From contig NC_044004.1 in assembly GCF_900496995.4 (NCBI RefSeq), positions 81,227,538-81,291,537 on the forward strand: DNA of 64,000 nt. Reading direction: 5' to 3'. The stretch is from Aquila chrysaetos chrysaetos. Taxonomy: Eukaryota; Chordata; Aves; Accipitriformes; Accipitridae. Of the stretch, positions 21,117 to 35,288 are shown in pieces. Positions within the stretch are counted from its first letter, which is position 1. Every line of letters starts with the position of its first letter. The position numbers were made by a program, and so were the translations under genes. The notes below the pieces were generated by a model that was given only the letters and a program-made list of their open reading frames with translations, did not search any database and was not told the origin of the DNA.

Positions 21117-23510
21117 AATTTGTCACAGTAAAATTCCTGGTGGAGGGCAGGAAGGAGCAACTTACTCCTGTGTTGTTTCTCCCCCTGTAGAAGTACTCTA
21201 GGCAAAAAATAAAAGTATTTGGAGTGTTTGCCTGCTTGGTTTATGGCCCTCTTAACCAGTCTGAACGCTCGCTCTCCTGAGCCATTGTTATTACAGCCCT
21301 GTTAAAGTCTTGTTTCTTTAAGAACACAGCATACCAGTAAGAATATAACACCACTGCATTTAGCATTGTATCTCAAATTCTGAACGGCCACCCGTACTTT
21401 TACTAGATCTATGCAGGAAGTATATACATTAATAAACATAGAGAAACTTATATGTGTCAGGTATGTACTTCACTGAAACGGTTATACCATTTGTGAAATT
21501 TATTTCTGTCTTGTTTCTTCTTAACTTTGTTGTTGCTGCTGTTACAATATGGAATTCATTTTAATAGGAAGGTGAGAATTCGATCCTGCATACAGTGCAG
21601 AAGGAAGATAACATTTCCTTGGTTCGTAATTTTGTAATTGTGCAGTTTTGGCCCTTTTACATTGCAAAACCTTTAAGGCTTCGTTTAAGATTAAAAAGAA
21701 TGAGCTTCTGTGATAAACTGAGGAATATTTGGCCATCTTGGCAATACTAGGTATATACGCTGTAAGTGATGCAGTCTTATGTAATGATTAAGAGCTTAGG
21801 TAATACTGTTTGGCACTGTTACAGCCCTGTTGAGTCTTGCCTCTGTCACAGATTTCATTTTATAACCTTTTGTGGTAATGTGCTTCCCACAGTGAAACTG
21901 CATGTAGCATCTCTCAGAGTTTCAAGGTTCTCTTCAGTTCAATGTTTTGTATGTTTTTGCCACCTGAGACAATTATATGTTTTTTGTATTGGGTTTCCAT
22001 TGTTACCAGCTTCTGTTTTCATGTTCCTTGTATCAGTTTGAAATTTTGGGACTGCTTTATGTGGTTGTGATGAGGCTTTGGAGAATGAAAATTGCCGGGG
22101 TTGAGTTGGTTGCAGACCGGAGGCCAGCAGCAGCAGGCTTTTTAGCCTCCGTTTGGAGGAGTCAGATATTTTCATAGACGTTTTCAGTAGAAATGCTTCT
22201 GCTTGCTTTGAGCTCAGAGCCTTCTATATAGTACATTATATTTCTGCCATGCAAAACATTGGCTGTTTTCCACTGGGGAAATGTAGTTCAAGTAGCGTGT
22301 TAATGTCTTCTATACTAACCTCAAGGCTCTTATCTGTGTTGCTACAAGAAGCCAAGTGGCTTTCTTCAGCATCCTTTTGATACTCTGCCTGCTGCTACTA
22401 AATGTAACCTTGAAGTGCACTGGAGTTTAATAGTCTGAATTCTAGCTGTTATCTCCTACACTGCATTTGTTAACTAGTTATGATTTTTACCAGTAAGCTG
22501 ATTTAACAGTTTTGTTTGTATAGATGTAGCTTGTCTGTGCAACTCCTTATAGTGCTTTTGAATCTGAAAAACCATCAGGTCAAGATGACACTTTATTATT
22601 CAACATGTTTCCTCTATGTAACTGAGTCATACCTGCTCACTTCAGTAACAAAAACATATATTTTACTACTATTACCCGTGGTGAGTCAGCTTAGGTCAGG
22701 CAAAATTAAATTTGTGGGGTATTTTGCTTTGTTTTTCTTAATAAACAAGTCACGGTCTGAGGACATCTTAAAAGAAAAAAATCAGAGTGACGCATTTCTG
22801 TGTGAAATGATTTCACGTCATAGCTGGGTTTTTTGGGGGGGCTTGGGGGGCATTTCTGCTCCTTAGAAAATTATTGATCTTCATAATAAATGTATTTAGG
22901 GTCAGAAGCAGATACAGGAGAAGAAATTTTAGCAGTCAGTCAGATGACAAAGATCTTACTTTCTGATCTTGGGATCCTTTATCCAGGTTCATGTGTTTGG
23001 AAGCCCTCCCTGTAGGGTGAAGGCAGCTGTCACACAAGAGGAAAAATGGTGAACAATCTCATCCTTCCCAGTTGTTTCCTGGTTTGTTTTCCCTTGTGAA
23101 TTACATGTGTTTTAGAAAATGAGATGAGAGTAGCATAGGCATGATGGTAGGGACGCTTGTGTGAGAAGACGTATTTTTTCTAATTAACACTATGCAGTTA
23201 GGTTGATAGTAGTTGTAAATTAAGAGTAAGTTCCTGTGTTAGAACATTGATTTAAATTATTATGTGGAACATACAAATGAACAAAAACCCCAAGCATTTT
23301 GAATGTTTTCAAATTCAGGTATTCATGCCAAACATTAATTTTGGTATTCATAATGCAAAGTTCTGTGTAAGAAAAACAATGGTAGTTGACAATAATACAG
23401 CTGGCACCATGAAAAGCAGCTTTTTTTGTGCAAGTTCACTGCTTAGGGAATAATCACGCCGTCACACATACCCTGCTCCTGGTATCTAACTTACATGCAA
23501 ATGAATAGCC

Positions 23511-23532
23511 ATATATCTATATCTATATCTAT
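23511..23532. repeat. (TATATC)n microsatellite
   Basis: Short tandem hexanucleotide in the intron. Confidence 0.85.
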
Positions 23533-23874
23533 TTGTAGTCAGTGGAGATAAATGGGCATCTCAGAGGAGGTGTCTCAAAACACCTTAGTTACCTACTTGA
23601 AGTGTATGACTGCTCCCCCTGTGTGTAAAATGTGCTGAATAAAATTCTTTGAGCCTTACCATGCATGCTTTCTGACAGCTGGAGAAATAAATAACAAATG
23701 AAGAGCCATATCCAGCAGAGTTCTGCTGGATAGAGTTCTTTCAGGAAGGACAATGGCAGGTTTATTTACTGGGGCTGGGGAGAAGTGGGATAGTAGCTAG
23801 AGCATACTACAAGAATTACCACATCTGTCCTGGTCTAAATCTTCTCTTGGATTGCCGTTATGGCAGCAGGCAGG

Positions 23875-23955
23875 CAGCATAACTTGTCCAAGCTTCAGTT
23901 TGCACATCTGCGTAAGTGAACCTTATTGTGACGTTGCTGTTACAGGTTTGGAGCT
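23875..23955 (-). repeat. Possible MIR-like SINE fragment, antisense
   Basis: Resembles the antisense MIR core: CTTCAGTTTGCACATCTGCG followed by a TATTGTGACGTTGCTGTTAC stretch, corresponding to the usual CTCAGTTTCCTCATCTGTAA and later words. Short and diverged. Confidence 0.35.
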
Positions 23956-24499
23956 GGGGAGGGTTCTGAAATTTAATCAACATTTATTGACTTGACCCAG
24001 TTGCCAGATCCTTCTGCAATCTGCCATCCTTCTAGAGGAAAAGCACAGGAAATTATTGTGTCCATAGGAATACTGGTTCTCTGTGCAACACTTCCCTCCC
24101 ATCCTTCAGGATGCCTCTTTGACCTTTTTCACGCTATCCCCAAAAGACATTCAAGCCTTTCAGGCTGTTCCAGAATCAAGTTTTAAACCTTTGCGGCCTC
24201 CCAAACATCTTCCAGGCTTTCCTGGATACCAGCCCACCAGGTTGTCCTTTTGGAGTCTTCCGTCTGCTTCCAGGGCCAATCAGTTTGGCTGCCCAGACTT
24301 AAGTCCTTTTTCTTCATTTTACCCCTTATCCTGTCTCTGGCACCAAGCGAAGGGGGAGCCAAACCAAGTCTTCTCCACAGAAAGAATCGTATCATCCTGT
24401 CCTCCAGTTCTCTCTCTAATTCTTCTGGTATTTTTTGGCTGAATAGCAAGCTTGATGTATCTGTGAGACACAACTCAGAATTCATGTTCATGTTAATCA

Positions 24500-24660
24500 G
24501 TTACCGGCATGCATGCATGCAGCTTTTGTATCTGTAAGGTAAGAATATTTATACTTGCCTTATCAGACTGTTTTAAGTTTGGATTAATTATAGTTGATCA
24601 CAGTAGTAAATAGACTTCAAGGAGTATCAGAGATAATACTCCTTGCACAGTTCTGAAAAT
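24500..24660 (-). repeat. MIR-like SINE fragment, antisense
   Basis: TTGTATCTGTAAGGTAAGAA, then TTTATACTTGCCTTATCAGA, then GGATTAATTATAG match in order the antisense MIR phrase (CATCTGTAAAATGGG, ATAATACCTACCT, GTGAGGATTAAATG). Diverged; boundaries approximate. Confidence 0.5.
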
Positions 24661-24883
24661 ATTTTAAAACCATTTAAGAGCCTGCCGTCAAAGGAGATTT
24701 ACTAATAAATATTTGATTTTTACCCTGTAGCTTTCTGTCAGCATAATATTTTAAAACTGGAAGAGAAAAGGTGATAGTAACTGGGAGAAGAAGGAACTTT
24801 ACAAAGGTTGTGCTGCTCCTACGAATGTTTGAAAAAGAAAACAAACCTAAGGCACTTGGAAACAGTTCAGGGGTTTCTAATTA

Positions 24884-24923
24884 GATATGACATGATATGA
24901 TATGATATGTGATATGATATATA
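24884..24923. repeat. (GATAT)n microsatellite
   Basis: Imperfect tandem GATAT/ATATG pentamers over 40 bases in the intron; likely length-polymorphic. Confidence 0.9.
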
Positions 24924-25499
24924 GGCAAGATTATTCACCTTTTAAGTTCACCCTTCTTTATTTAAACCAAACCATGCTTCACTGATTTACTACAAGTCCT
25001 GGAATTTAGTTCTCTGCTCCTGCCAGCTTGTCTTAGCAGTGTAGGGAAATTTGCTACACTTTGGTTTGCAGTCTGATATGAGAACAAGGTGTTTTCAGTA
25101 AAGCAGATGTTCTTTTTACAACTGCAGCGTCCTGGGTTCAGCCCCCCTTTGCGATGGCTGGCTTTGCTGGACCCGGCTCCTGCAGGCGCTGCCAGCATTC
25201 CAGTAGCAGGGAGGAACTTGCCGTCTTTGTGCTAAAGGAACAAATTAAACACTGTGCTGCTCAGACTGGTTTTTCTCAGCTATTCTCTGTGGATCTAGTT
25301 GCTTTTGCTGCACAGCAAAGTGGGCTATGTTTAAGAGAATCTCAGCTGGACTGACTGGCTTAGGCACAGCTACTGCTCTCTGGCTGGTTTTCTTTACGGC
25401 TTCTGAACTGAAGCTGGTTTGCTTCTGGCCAGTTAGGAATGGGGAGAACAAACTGGCATTTGCTGCTTTGTATCCATACAGATGCCTCTAGAAAACAGG

Positions 25500-27200
25500 G
25501 ATTTTAGAAATCTTAATAAATTACCTGGTCCATCCTACTTTAGGAAATTGTAACAAAAATATTATTAAAATATGTGGGAATAACTTGTTCTTAAAAACCT
25601 TTAACAAGGATTTCCATGTTTTCCCCGGGCAATCTTAGCTATAATTTCAGTTATATAGCTTTTAAATTGTCTAACTTCCATCTTTCTTGCTGCAGTTTAA
25701 GCCTATGATCTCTTGGCAATTCCCAAGTGAAGAACTTACTTTGTTACAAAAAAGCGATAAATCTCCTATACATCTGAAGTCTATTATCATGTCTCTGCTC
25801 TTCCCTTCTTTAGCCTGAGTAAAATCAGTTCTTTCTATCTTTCCACATAGATCTTAGTTTATATACCTCTGATGACTCTTAATGTTCTCCCCTGGACTTT
25901 TTATATTTGGGCTTATTTTTCATGAAAAGTGACACCCAGAACAGCACAGAATGTTCCAGATGAAGTTTGACCAGTACTGCCTTGATCTTTTCTTCTAAAT
26001 CCCAAAGTTTCTAAAATATTTTCACTGTTGAGTAATTGGAAGGCAGTACATCATCAACTCCTTTACTGGCATGAATTTACCTCAGCAGAAAATCTGGCCA
26101 AAGCATCTGTGTATCAAAGAGTGTTTGACTCTCTTTCCACTGCTGATGGGTAGGAAGTGTCACAAGAACAACAGATCTTGTACTATTTTTACCAGTTAAG
26201 CTGGGATCTGCAAACTAAAACAAGCTGATTATCCTCATGGGTTTGTTCCTGTTAGAACACCCATGTTCTGGTGCAGCGCAGGTCAAAGTGCACTCAAGCC
26301 ACCCCGAACCATAAGAAGGTAACAGCCAAGTTTGAGGTATATCCCCTCTCTGGTCTGACTGTTTGGATACGAAGCAAATGCATTTCCTTTTCTTCTAACA
26401 GACCTGAAAAAGCTTTGTCAGCTGTTTTATTGCCTTACTTTAAACAGGATGTCATATGTTTTACTTAACCAATCACTTTTATACATGATGCTTTTTTTCA
26501 TGACATCAAATCGTTGCTGACTCGTCTTCAGGTTGGGTTATTGGTAAGCCCCAGATCTTTCTTTTCTGCGAGAAAATAAATTTGTGTAGTTGCTCATTCC
26601 TACCTAAAAGCACTACTTTGCAGTTGTATGTGAATTGCCTTCTCTTTAGTTCAGGCTCTTCCTCTAATTCAAGTTCATTTTGAATTTCAACTTTTCTCTC
26701 CAAAAGGCAATGCAGCAATGCTACTAGTGCAAATTCACAGTCTGCACAGGTACTGACATTTACTGTGTATAAATTTCACCTTAAAAATGTATTCATAACC
26801 CATATGAAAATAATCACTATAAATGTATTTAACCCAATTGCTTTTACTTATTCCTCACAGATGTATTTTAAGAATGAAAAAGCCTGTAGCTTAAATATAT
26901 TTATTCCAAATTCTTCACCTTAGAACTTGAAACTGAATTTGCCAAATATATTTTCAGGATTAGTTAAGGAAATCATACGGGCATTTCATTATGTCTTTTT
27001 CAGCCTGGGGCTTTTGGAGTCTTGGGTGTTTGTTTTGTTTTGGAGGTGTTTCTAGTCTCCCTTCTCCATGTTTCTGGTTCATCAAACAAAATAATTATCT
27101 CGGGTTTTGGCACTGCAATGTCAAACGAGCCATGCCATTGTCAATGCATCCTGCTATGCTAGAGTATTACTGGATGTCATCTGCAGGTATTAAATGAAGA
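25500..27200 (-). repeat. Old CR1 LINE copy, antisense, long but decayed
   Basis: Read on the minus strand the order fits a CR1 3' half. The low-coordinate end has CCCCGGGCAATCTTAGC (antisense of the GCCCAGAGAGG/TTGCC region). Next comes TTTAAGCCTATGATCTCTTG, then GACACCCAGAACAGCACAG with ATGTTCCAGATGAAGTTTG; the reverse complement resembles the LVRPHLEYCVQFW region of CR1 reverse transcriptase. Further right, GCCCCAGATCTTTCTTTTC and a TTTGCAGTTGTATGTGAATT stretch correspond to downstream CR1 words. Divergence is high and boundaries are approximate; insertions may be present. Confidence 0.6.
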
Positions 27201-28852
27201 TAGGAATAGGTTGATTGTTCGATCTTAATTTGTTTCTGTATTTTTCTGAAGAAATGAGGCAAACAATTACCGAAACGAATGGACAGAACCTTCTCTGTAG
27301 CCATGTTGTTGTGCTGAAGCTGGCAGAACAAGGCTGGTACAAGCTGGGAAACCGGGCTGTCCTGGTTTGAATCTCAGCTGCGTACTTCCGATAATGAGCA
27401 AGGAAAGATTTGTCTTTTACAAGTTGTAATTCCTCTGTAGGTAGGGCTGAGCCTTGCGGTTCATAGACCTTCAAGATAAAGTTGCTTCGGTATATTTCTT
27501 CACAAAAAATTGTCTGTATTGCAGATCAAGGTGATCATAAATCATACACAGGGCCAGAAAGCCAATATGCAGATACAGCTCCTGTATTCAGTAACACAAG
27601 TACACTTGTACTCTTTAATATTCTCATTACTTTGTTTCTCTGCTGAGGAAAGGCCAGTTTCATGAATTAATGGACATTGACATATGAAGGCATTTTCTTA
27701 AAAGACCGTTTGAATCTTTCAGGTCTTTTGAAGTAGATATATGGTGTTCAACAGCAAGGACATTTTCTACAAAATTACTGTTGGAGCTTCATTAGGTTTT
27801 AAAGATTAGAGATGACCAACCAGGCATGCTCCAGGTGTTTCCTCTACTATAGCTAATACCTGTCTTTATTAGAAATATGACCTCTATTTTCTTTTGGATC
27901 ATGTCCAGCAAAATGGAACTGTCACGTATTATCAGCAAATTGGATTTTGGTTTCAGGAATAAACCATGCATATTCTTAATTGTGCATAAGAATTTCTTCT
28001 CTTGCTCTCCAAAGAACATGTATTATGAAGAAGAAGGAGGTAGGAAAAATAATCCCTTACTAGTTTGAAACCATCAAGATTATATCACAAAAAATTGAAA
28101 TTGTCAGTTTCTTCATTTAAACTAGCATTACTGGAGAGGGCAAGATCTGCCACTCAGCCGGGGATTCCTGGTTTTTATATATCAGCAATTTTTGTTGTCT
28201 TTTTTCTTTAACATTAATAAAACATCCTTGTGAATTGGCCAGACTCTGTGCACAGTACTGTAATTTAGTAAAATTCAGTGTTACTCATAATTTTCAGAAT
28301 AGAGTGCCGAAGATTTTAGACCTTCACTATTCAAAATAATAAGTGCTAAAGAAGTATCCAGCCTTTTAAAAAGGCTTCCTAGAAGAAAAACTCCTCTTTT
28401 GAGAAGAAAAGCTCAAAAATACGTTACTCTAAAAAGAAATACTCTCATTTCCCTGCAGTGATGATAGAACAGTCTGTAGAATAGATGTCTGTTGGCTTTC
28501 TTAATGTATTGCCTGACCTAATTTTTGTAAAGTGCAACTACTGTATTAGGAATCATCATCCAAATGAAAATTATGGCAGAAGAGTTCTAGTTTTAAAATG
28601 ATTTATACCAAATGATCGTGTACATAATTGGAAGTAGTTTTTAAAAGAACTGTCTTGTGTCCAATTTAAAAGGGAATATAATGGAATACGGAATGCCAAG
28701 TAAAGTTTTGGTATCTAGAAAAAGATTAGCAAGGGAGACATAAAAGTTTTCATTTTCTCTACCACCATTCTTCTATGGAAAACAAATTTGCTGTCTCACT
28801 TGAACTTCCAATCTTCTGGCAACCAACGTACATGGCCATAGTAGCTGGCTTT

Positions 28853-28870
28853 AAAAAAAAAAAAAAAAAA
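28853..28870. repeat. Poly-A tract (A18)
   Basis: Eighteen A residues in the intron. I looked for a retroposed body and target-site duplication and saw neither. Confidence 0.9.
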
Positions 28871-31369
28871 GTCTTGAAAAAACCCCACACTTGTCTAGCC
28901 TAATTCCCTTGGCTTCCACGTGGGAAATTTTGAATTTAGCAAATGGAACAAGTGTGGTCTGAATCAGCTCTGTTTGGTAGCAGTTGATAAGTTGTGTCGA
29001 AACAGTCCTGCGTACTTGGAATTAAATTCTGCACATTTTTGAAGGAAACACTTGCAAATACTACCACACTGCAAAAGTGTCTGAAACAGTTGGTGCTGGT
29101 ACAACATCGGCCAGGCAGGAATGGAATTAAAATATTTCCCCTCTGCCGTCTGCTCTAGGCTTATCAGCTGCTAATGCCATACAGAAACTCTGTCTGTCTA
29201 TAGTACGCTGATCCAAACTAAAAATACTTTCCTGCGTAAACAGTTTTCTTTTCAAAGAAATCTTTCAGCAGTTTGGGCTTTAACAACCATGCTTTAATTG
29301 CAGTCAATTTGTCTGGCCCCCAAATGTCCAATGCATCAAAATCTTCTGCCCTTCACAATTAATAACTTAACTGACATGAATGGAAATACTCCAGGTTTAC
29401 AGTGGTCCAGTGCAGACTAGTTAGTGACTTCATATTGGAAAGTATTCAAATTCTGAGTCGAAATGAATGAGACACAGAGCATAAATTTAACTTCACATCC
29501 TTTAAAAGTATACTAAAATATTTTATGCAAATAGCCCAAACACTGCAGACTTCAAATCTTAAATTTCAATCATTTCTTTTAGGAAACCTTAGCAAAGGAA
29601 AGAGATCACACGTAAATGAAGTCTAGAAATGTTTACTGTAAATATAAATCACTATAAACAAGGGCTTATTTTAGTGGTTCTTGCAGTTCAAAAATGTAAT
29701 TTTTAACATTTATTTTATGGTTTTTATTTCATTCTTTTTGCCAAGGACAACCAGTGACTGTACTTCATCTCCCACCCCAGTGCTGGGTGTATGGGTCACG
29801 CTGAGTCAATGTACGTAACTCGTGTGGGAAAGCGTGCTCGTGTTTTCCTCTGTGTTCCCATTCTGTCGAACAAGTGATGCTCAGTCAGCGTCAGGGACTA
29901 GGAATGGAACTTGCTCAGCCTGTGCCACGTCCTGTCGTGGCAATGTCCTCTCTGTGCCTGCAGAAAGGAGGGAAAAAAAGGTGATATGCAACCATATAGG
30001 AGATATTTAAATTTTCTACAGGCATCATGACTCTTCAGATGCTCACGACAGCCTTAAAAAGCTGGTCAAGAGCCAGAGATACAGTGCGGTATGCCCATAA
30101 TGTCAAGTACGTGGGTCCATCTCTTGTGTGGTACACACAGCAAACGAAGCAAATTACCTTAGCCAGAGATAAAACTTCATCCATCTCCAGAGATGAAGTC
30201 CCGATTAGGTGATTTACTAATTTTCTTAATTGTTAATGACTGCACTCTTCCTAGTATTTGGTGTACATTTCAGAAGCATCATTCTTCCATTAGTGTATTT
30301 TTACATTAGTAGATCTTTGGTTTTGTAGCTAGATGAACTTAAATTTAAGAGCCAGTGAAGCCATTATTTACAAGATTTTATTTAATACACACACACTGTT
30401 TTGCCATGGTTAATGAAAAAGATACAACTTATTAAAATAGAAATAATTTGTTAAACATAAAATGTCATTCCCTTAAAGCTATAATTTGATATACCATTTA
30501 GAAATAACAATCCGGATTTTCTTAAATTAGTTGTTTAGTTAAATAAATCTAAATAAACTGAGACAGTCCGTTTAGGTAAGTGGTAGGCACTTGAAGACAG
30601 GTAATACACTAAAACCAGAGAAATGTGTACACACAAACACACAAAAACCTGAATGCAGCTTAACTGTATGTCCCCTCCCGTTTTCTGTCCCCTGTCGGGA
30701 CTGAGAATCCTGGCAAAAAACCTGAGCGTTCCGAGTTCGCGTGGCACAACCGGAGACAGGCATGCCAGAAAACATGACAGGGAGAGAACAGATTGCTTCC
30801 CTTCACTGAAATAGATGATTTAACCTATTTATGGCACACGGTCGTTAGTCTTTAAGAAAAAAATGTTCACAGGCTCTGTGTGTTTGCTGATACCACTTGC
30901 TTCTAAATTTTCACCTCATCCATTCATTATTTAAGGGAGCGAGGAAAGAAAGAAACCGTGTCTTAATTTGTGTAGGTGGATGATAATGCAAGAGCCAGCG
31001 AAGCAAGAGGGCGACCTGTGGCTGAGCCAAGAGCGAAACTTTTTCTAGGAGGGAGAACGTGCTGCCGTCCTCGTGCTCCTGTGCTTATGCAGGGCAAAAG
31101 AGCCCCACTAGCACCACTGCGCTGGTTGGTGATGCGGCTAAATGACAAAAGGGAAGAAGTAGGAAAGGTGGGCCTGCCTTGCCCCTCTTTCTATCCTTCT
31201 TTGTAACCCACCTTCCCACCCTGGACTTGTGCTAGGAATTTTTGAAAGCCATTTTCAGAGGGAGAAAGGACAAGAAATCCAGTATCTGTAATTGTCATCA
31301 CAGACGTTTGAGAAAGTCACTGAACCATGGAAAAGTCACTGCAGCTACTTCGGTCTTAAAGCTTTGGCC

Positions 31370-31475
31370 CTCCATAGCTGCTTCTGTCAAAGGATTTCAC
31401 ACAGCTTTAGAGACATTAATAAGGTTGGCTTCACAGTGCTCTGTGAGAGGAGGATAACTGAATTATTATTCTGGT
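31370..31475 (+). repeat. Possible MIR/CORE-SINE-like fragment, sense
   Basis: CACACAGCTTTAGAGACATT followed by a CTTCACAGTGCTCTGTGAGAG stretch and TAACTGAATTATTATTCTGG resembles the sense phrase AAAGCGCTTTACAAACATTAA ... CCTGTGAGGTAGGTAATTATTATT seen in old amniote SINEs. Diverged. Confidence 0.4.
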
Positions 31476-32718
31476 TTGATAAAACGAAGAGCTGTGATGG
31501 GCTGATTCATTTCAGCGTAGCTGTGTGGCTTAAGATACTTTTGCCTTGCTCAAATCTGTCCCCTTTCTGAAGTCAGAGGTTACTGCCCAGGTGCCGGAGG
31601 GAGCAAAAGGGAATGTGGAAAATTTGGCTTTGCCAACTCCGGCCACGCTCTGGGGTGTTAGCTTAAACTATCATTGAAGCTAGGTTTCTGCTAGGACCAA
31701 GGCAAATTTTCTTTGGGGTGGGCAACCTCTGAGAGGGGGTAGAGGGTAAGAACTGGGGAAGATGCCGCTATTTATTAAAGAGTCAGAGTCCGATGTACTT
31801 TGTCCTACGTTTCAAGGGAAGTTTGAGACAAATCAATAGAGAGATTCCACCTCTCCTGAATCTGTATTTTGCTTCTTTAGCTGTCAGTTTACTTTAGAAT
31901 GGGAAACTGCAATGTGCAGGCATAGTGTTTGATTTTTTGGGGTTTCTTTTCTAGAAAATAAACTATCTGCAGGTAGTAAAAGGCCATCAAACGCTTTTTA
32001 AACAAGCAGCTGAAAACATGGCCATAATTGGGAAGAATTTTGAAGTAGGAGTTACTGAGTCAGGAGAATTGGAATTTTGTAAGCGCATTCCTGAGGGAGT
32101 GAGTGGGAGAAATCATTCTTTCTGGTGAGAGCATGAAATAGTATATATGCATTTTGGGGTTTTATTAAAAGGTATAGTATGCTTCGCATGATTCCACTTG
32201 TTCAGCAAGCTAATTTGAATCTATCTTTTCCATCTGTAGGCTAATCAAGAGCGCCATAACAGTCACGCACCTGAAATTTTTAACATTGTGATATTGTTGT
32301 TTTGTTTCATTTTTCCTGTCTTAGTAACACACCTTGGGAATTGCAGATTCAAGGGGAGAATGAGCATTTTCTTTCTTTTTTCCATCCCAAGAGCAGATAG
32401 CAAAAAAGAAAAAAAAAATTTCAGCTAGAAAAGCAAAAGAAAAACAGGTGGATGAACAAAATGCAGTGCTTTTTGTTTTGTTGGCTCCAGGATTCTGATT
32501 CTTACCACCAGAATATCTGCAACTATATTAGAGGTTGTGTAAACGTCTGAACTGTGCCTTCCTTGATCAAACTCCCGTTTTGCCGTTTCTGTTTATGTCC
32601 TTCTGTCCTAGTAGAGCTGGAGGTATTTTTCTTCTTCTGAGATTTGAAAAGTTTGCCACCTTGTACTGATGCATGAGACCAAGAGAAAAACAAGAGTTTC
32701 AGGTGCTGGTGGGCTTGC

Positions 32719-32750
32719 TTTTTTTCCCCCCCCCCCCTTTTTTTTTTTCC
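32719..32750. repeat. T7-C12-T11 homopolymer tract
   Basis: Consecutive T, C and T homopolymers, all pyrimidine on the plus strand. Lengths may be affected by sequencing error. Confidence 0.9.
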
Positions 32751-34966
32751 AAAAGACATAACAAACTCTTCACTTCTAATGTTAAAGAACCTGGTTTTGA
32801 GACTGTGATCAGAACCAGGAACCTGAATGCAGGATCTTGGCCCTGTCTGTCCAATATCCCTGATAAGTCCTGTAGCTTGTCAGAAAAATGAGTCTGTCCA
32901 TTTCACCATTAAAGCTGCTGCACTCACTGTTCTTTGACTTGGAGACTGAGTCTGCAGAGCAATAGTTAGAGGTCTCACCTGCAGTGTAGCTCGAGACCCT
33001 GTTCAGTGAAGATGTTAAAAAGAGCAACTGATAGAGATGTGGGCTTCTTCAAATCTCAGGCCATGGTGCTAATGATAAAGGCTGACGTGTCTGGACAGTG
33101 TCTTAGAAGAGACAGTTTAAACTTTTGGTAGTATTGTTTCCACTAAAAGGTTGGGTTTCACTGGATTTTGTAATGATTTTTTTTTTTAAATGGAAGTATT
33201 ATTTCACCAGAAAGCTGACTCTGACTTTTCCAAAGTGCTTTTAGTGTGCTGGAGAAGTGTAACATGCAGTGGAAAAAGATAGCAACGTGAATATCCATCC
33301 TGACTGTCTACTGATAGGCTGCTTGAAATGTGGGAAACCTGTAGAAAATGCACCGAATTCCCGAAGCCTTGTGGAGAGCTAAATAGGTGAACTCGGGCAA
33401 AGCAGTGACATTCGTGCAGGAGAAGACCATATAAATCAGAGCAGAAGGCAAAATCAGACCTTGTTGTAGATGAATCTGTGGAGCTCGTATTAGTTTGGTT
33501 GCACTGACCCCAGTAAGGAACCCCAGTGACCCAGCGAGGCTTTCATTCCAGCATATAAAATCCTTAAATGCAGCTGATGCAAAGGATATTTATATGCTCA
33601 GAAGGAATACTGATGAGAGATTTTTTTCCGGAGCAAATGAAATAAAAAGGTTTGTTCATAAGCAAGGGCTCTAAATCATAGTGAAGCTAACATCTTGAGT
33701 TCAACTGAGAAACATTTTGTACAGCTATTTCAGATCTTGTACAGGGAATGCAGGTAATCTCAGAAGAAAAGTAGATATTTCCTTGTCAAACCAATCATAC
33801 TAGCTTAGATTCTAGAACTGCAATTGACTGTAATTTCAAGCATCGGGTTATTTCCTTCATCCCACAGGAATGAGAATGAAGACAGATGGGGAAAAGTGGA
33901 GGGGGGAAAAAAAGACACTTTTTCTGAACTGGAAGAGTTTGGAGGATTCTAGAAAGTGTAGTTAATGCAGACCTATTTAGCTGTGTTGGACTGAGATAGT
34001 TCGATGGGCTGTATAAAATGCCTTGCATTAAATATTTATTTTTCCGTAATACTACAAAACCTCGTGCACTTTATGAAGCACTGAATGTTAGCCTGGAATA
34101 GCCTCAGAACAGCCTGTGTATCACTGTCATCTATAATTCCAGATATGCAATAAGATACATAGACATATACAGCCATGTTTTTATTTTTCTGGTGGAAATC
34201 AGAATTTACATTAATCTGTACTGAAAGAGAAGATATTCTTCCCTTATTCCTTTTTAAATTGTATCTTTGGGAGTGGCTAACTTAAGGTATATAAAGAACG
34301 AATTAAAAGTTGTTTGATCTTTACTGCTTCTAATATATCAGAACGCAATAGTCTCCGCGCAACCTTGATATTAACATTAAGTGGAAATTTATTGTCCTTC
34401 AAGCTGACTTATAGCATTGGCAACAAACAGAACTACTGTTGTGGGTTTTTTGTTGGGGTTTTTTTGACAGACAAGGATGATGAATTTCTCGTAGCATATG
34501 AGATACAATTTCAAAGAGACAAATGAGAATCAGTCAGTGGGTCAGAGAAACACAGTTCAAAGACCCATAGTTCATAAAATATTTATGTACCACTATGAAA
34601 ATAAAGGGGAAAGGATGCTTATGTAACATACCAAAGAACTGAAGAGCTAGCATAAAACTTTCTTTCACATCCCACAACTGAACCTAACTTACATATTTCA
34701 AGAGAAAGTGTGTCCAGCCATAGCTTTTCTGCAACTGTCCCAGGGTGTATGCCATTTCCAAATATAATAATTCAGTTCTTTGCTATTCTATTGTTCCTAG
34801 GCTGATGCATCATTTCCAAGCTATGCTCATTGTGACCAAGTGCAGAAAACTAGTTTGCCGCAAGATTTTTTTTCTGTATAATAATGCAGTCTGCAAATGA
34901 AAAAGGGGCAGGAGGGGAGCAACATCAGAAAATTTACTGGACAGCTGAAACTTGAATGACATTCAA

Positions 34967-35014
34967 CCACCCCCCCCCCAAAGCCCCCCACCCCCCCAAA
35001 GCAGAAAAAAAAAA
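34967..35014. repeat. C-rich low-complexity tract followed by A run
   Basis: C10, then AAAG, C6, A, C7, then A-rich sequence. The minus strand is G-rich with three long G runs. Confidence 0.9.
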
Positions 35015-35230
35015 TCTTAACTTCCAGGCAATAAAAGACTGAGAAGTAATTATGTTGTCTGTTAGCTAGCTCATGGTGCCCTTTACACTGTTATTACATC
35101 TCATCATGTCTAGATTAGATTTTTTTCAAATTTCTTTTGATTTTAGATAAGTGGCTATTTGTTTTTAAAAAAACTGTACTTATATAATAATATCGACTAC
35201 TGGCTTTATGTCTGTGTTATGTACTGAAAT

Positions 35231-35288
35231 ATAAGTATACATAAATATACTTATGAAACATAAGTACGTAAGTATTATGTACTGAAAG
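35231..35288. repeat. AT-rich inverted and direct repeat cluster
   Basis: ATAAGTATA (35231-35239) and its exact reverse complement TATACTTAT (35246-35254) form a hairpin. The word TTATGTACTGAAA occurs just before (about 35217-35229) and again at the right end (about 35275-35287), as a direct repeat roughly 58 bases apart. Probably a local duplication. Confidence 0.6.

Larger units (their letters stand above)
21130..25470. other. Intron interval, no gene recognised
   Basis: Unique-looking AT-rich intron with two MIR-like fragments, a (TATATC)n and a (GATAT)n microsatellite, and a (CATG)4 alternating tract at about 24507-24521. Short open frames show no family features. Confidence 0.55.

Noticed and set aside
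28853-28870. Poly-A tract as the tail of a processed pseudogene
   Set aside because: No recognisable gene-like body upstream and no flanking target-site duplication visible.
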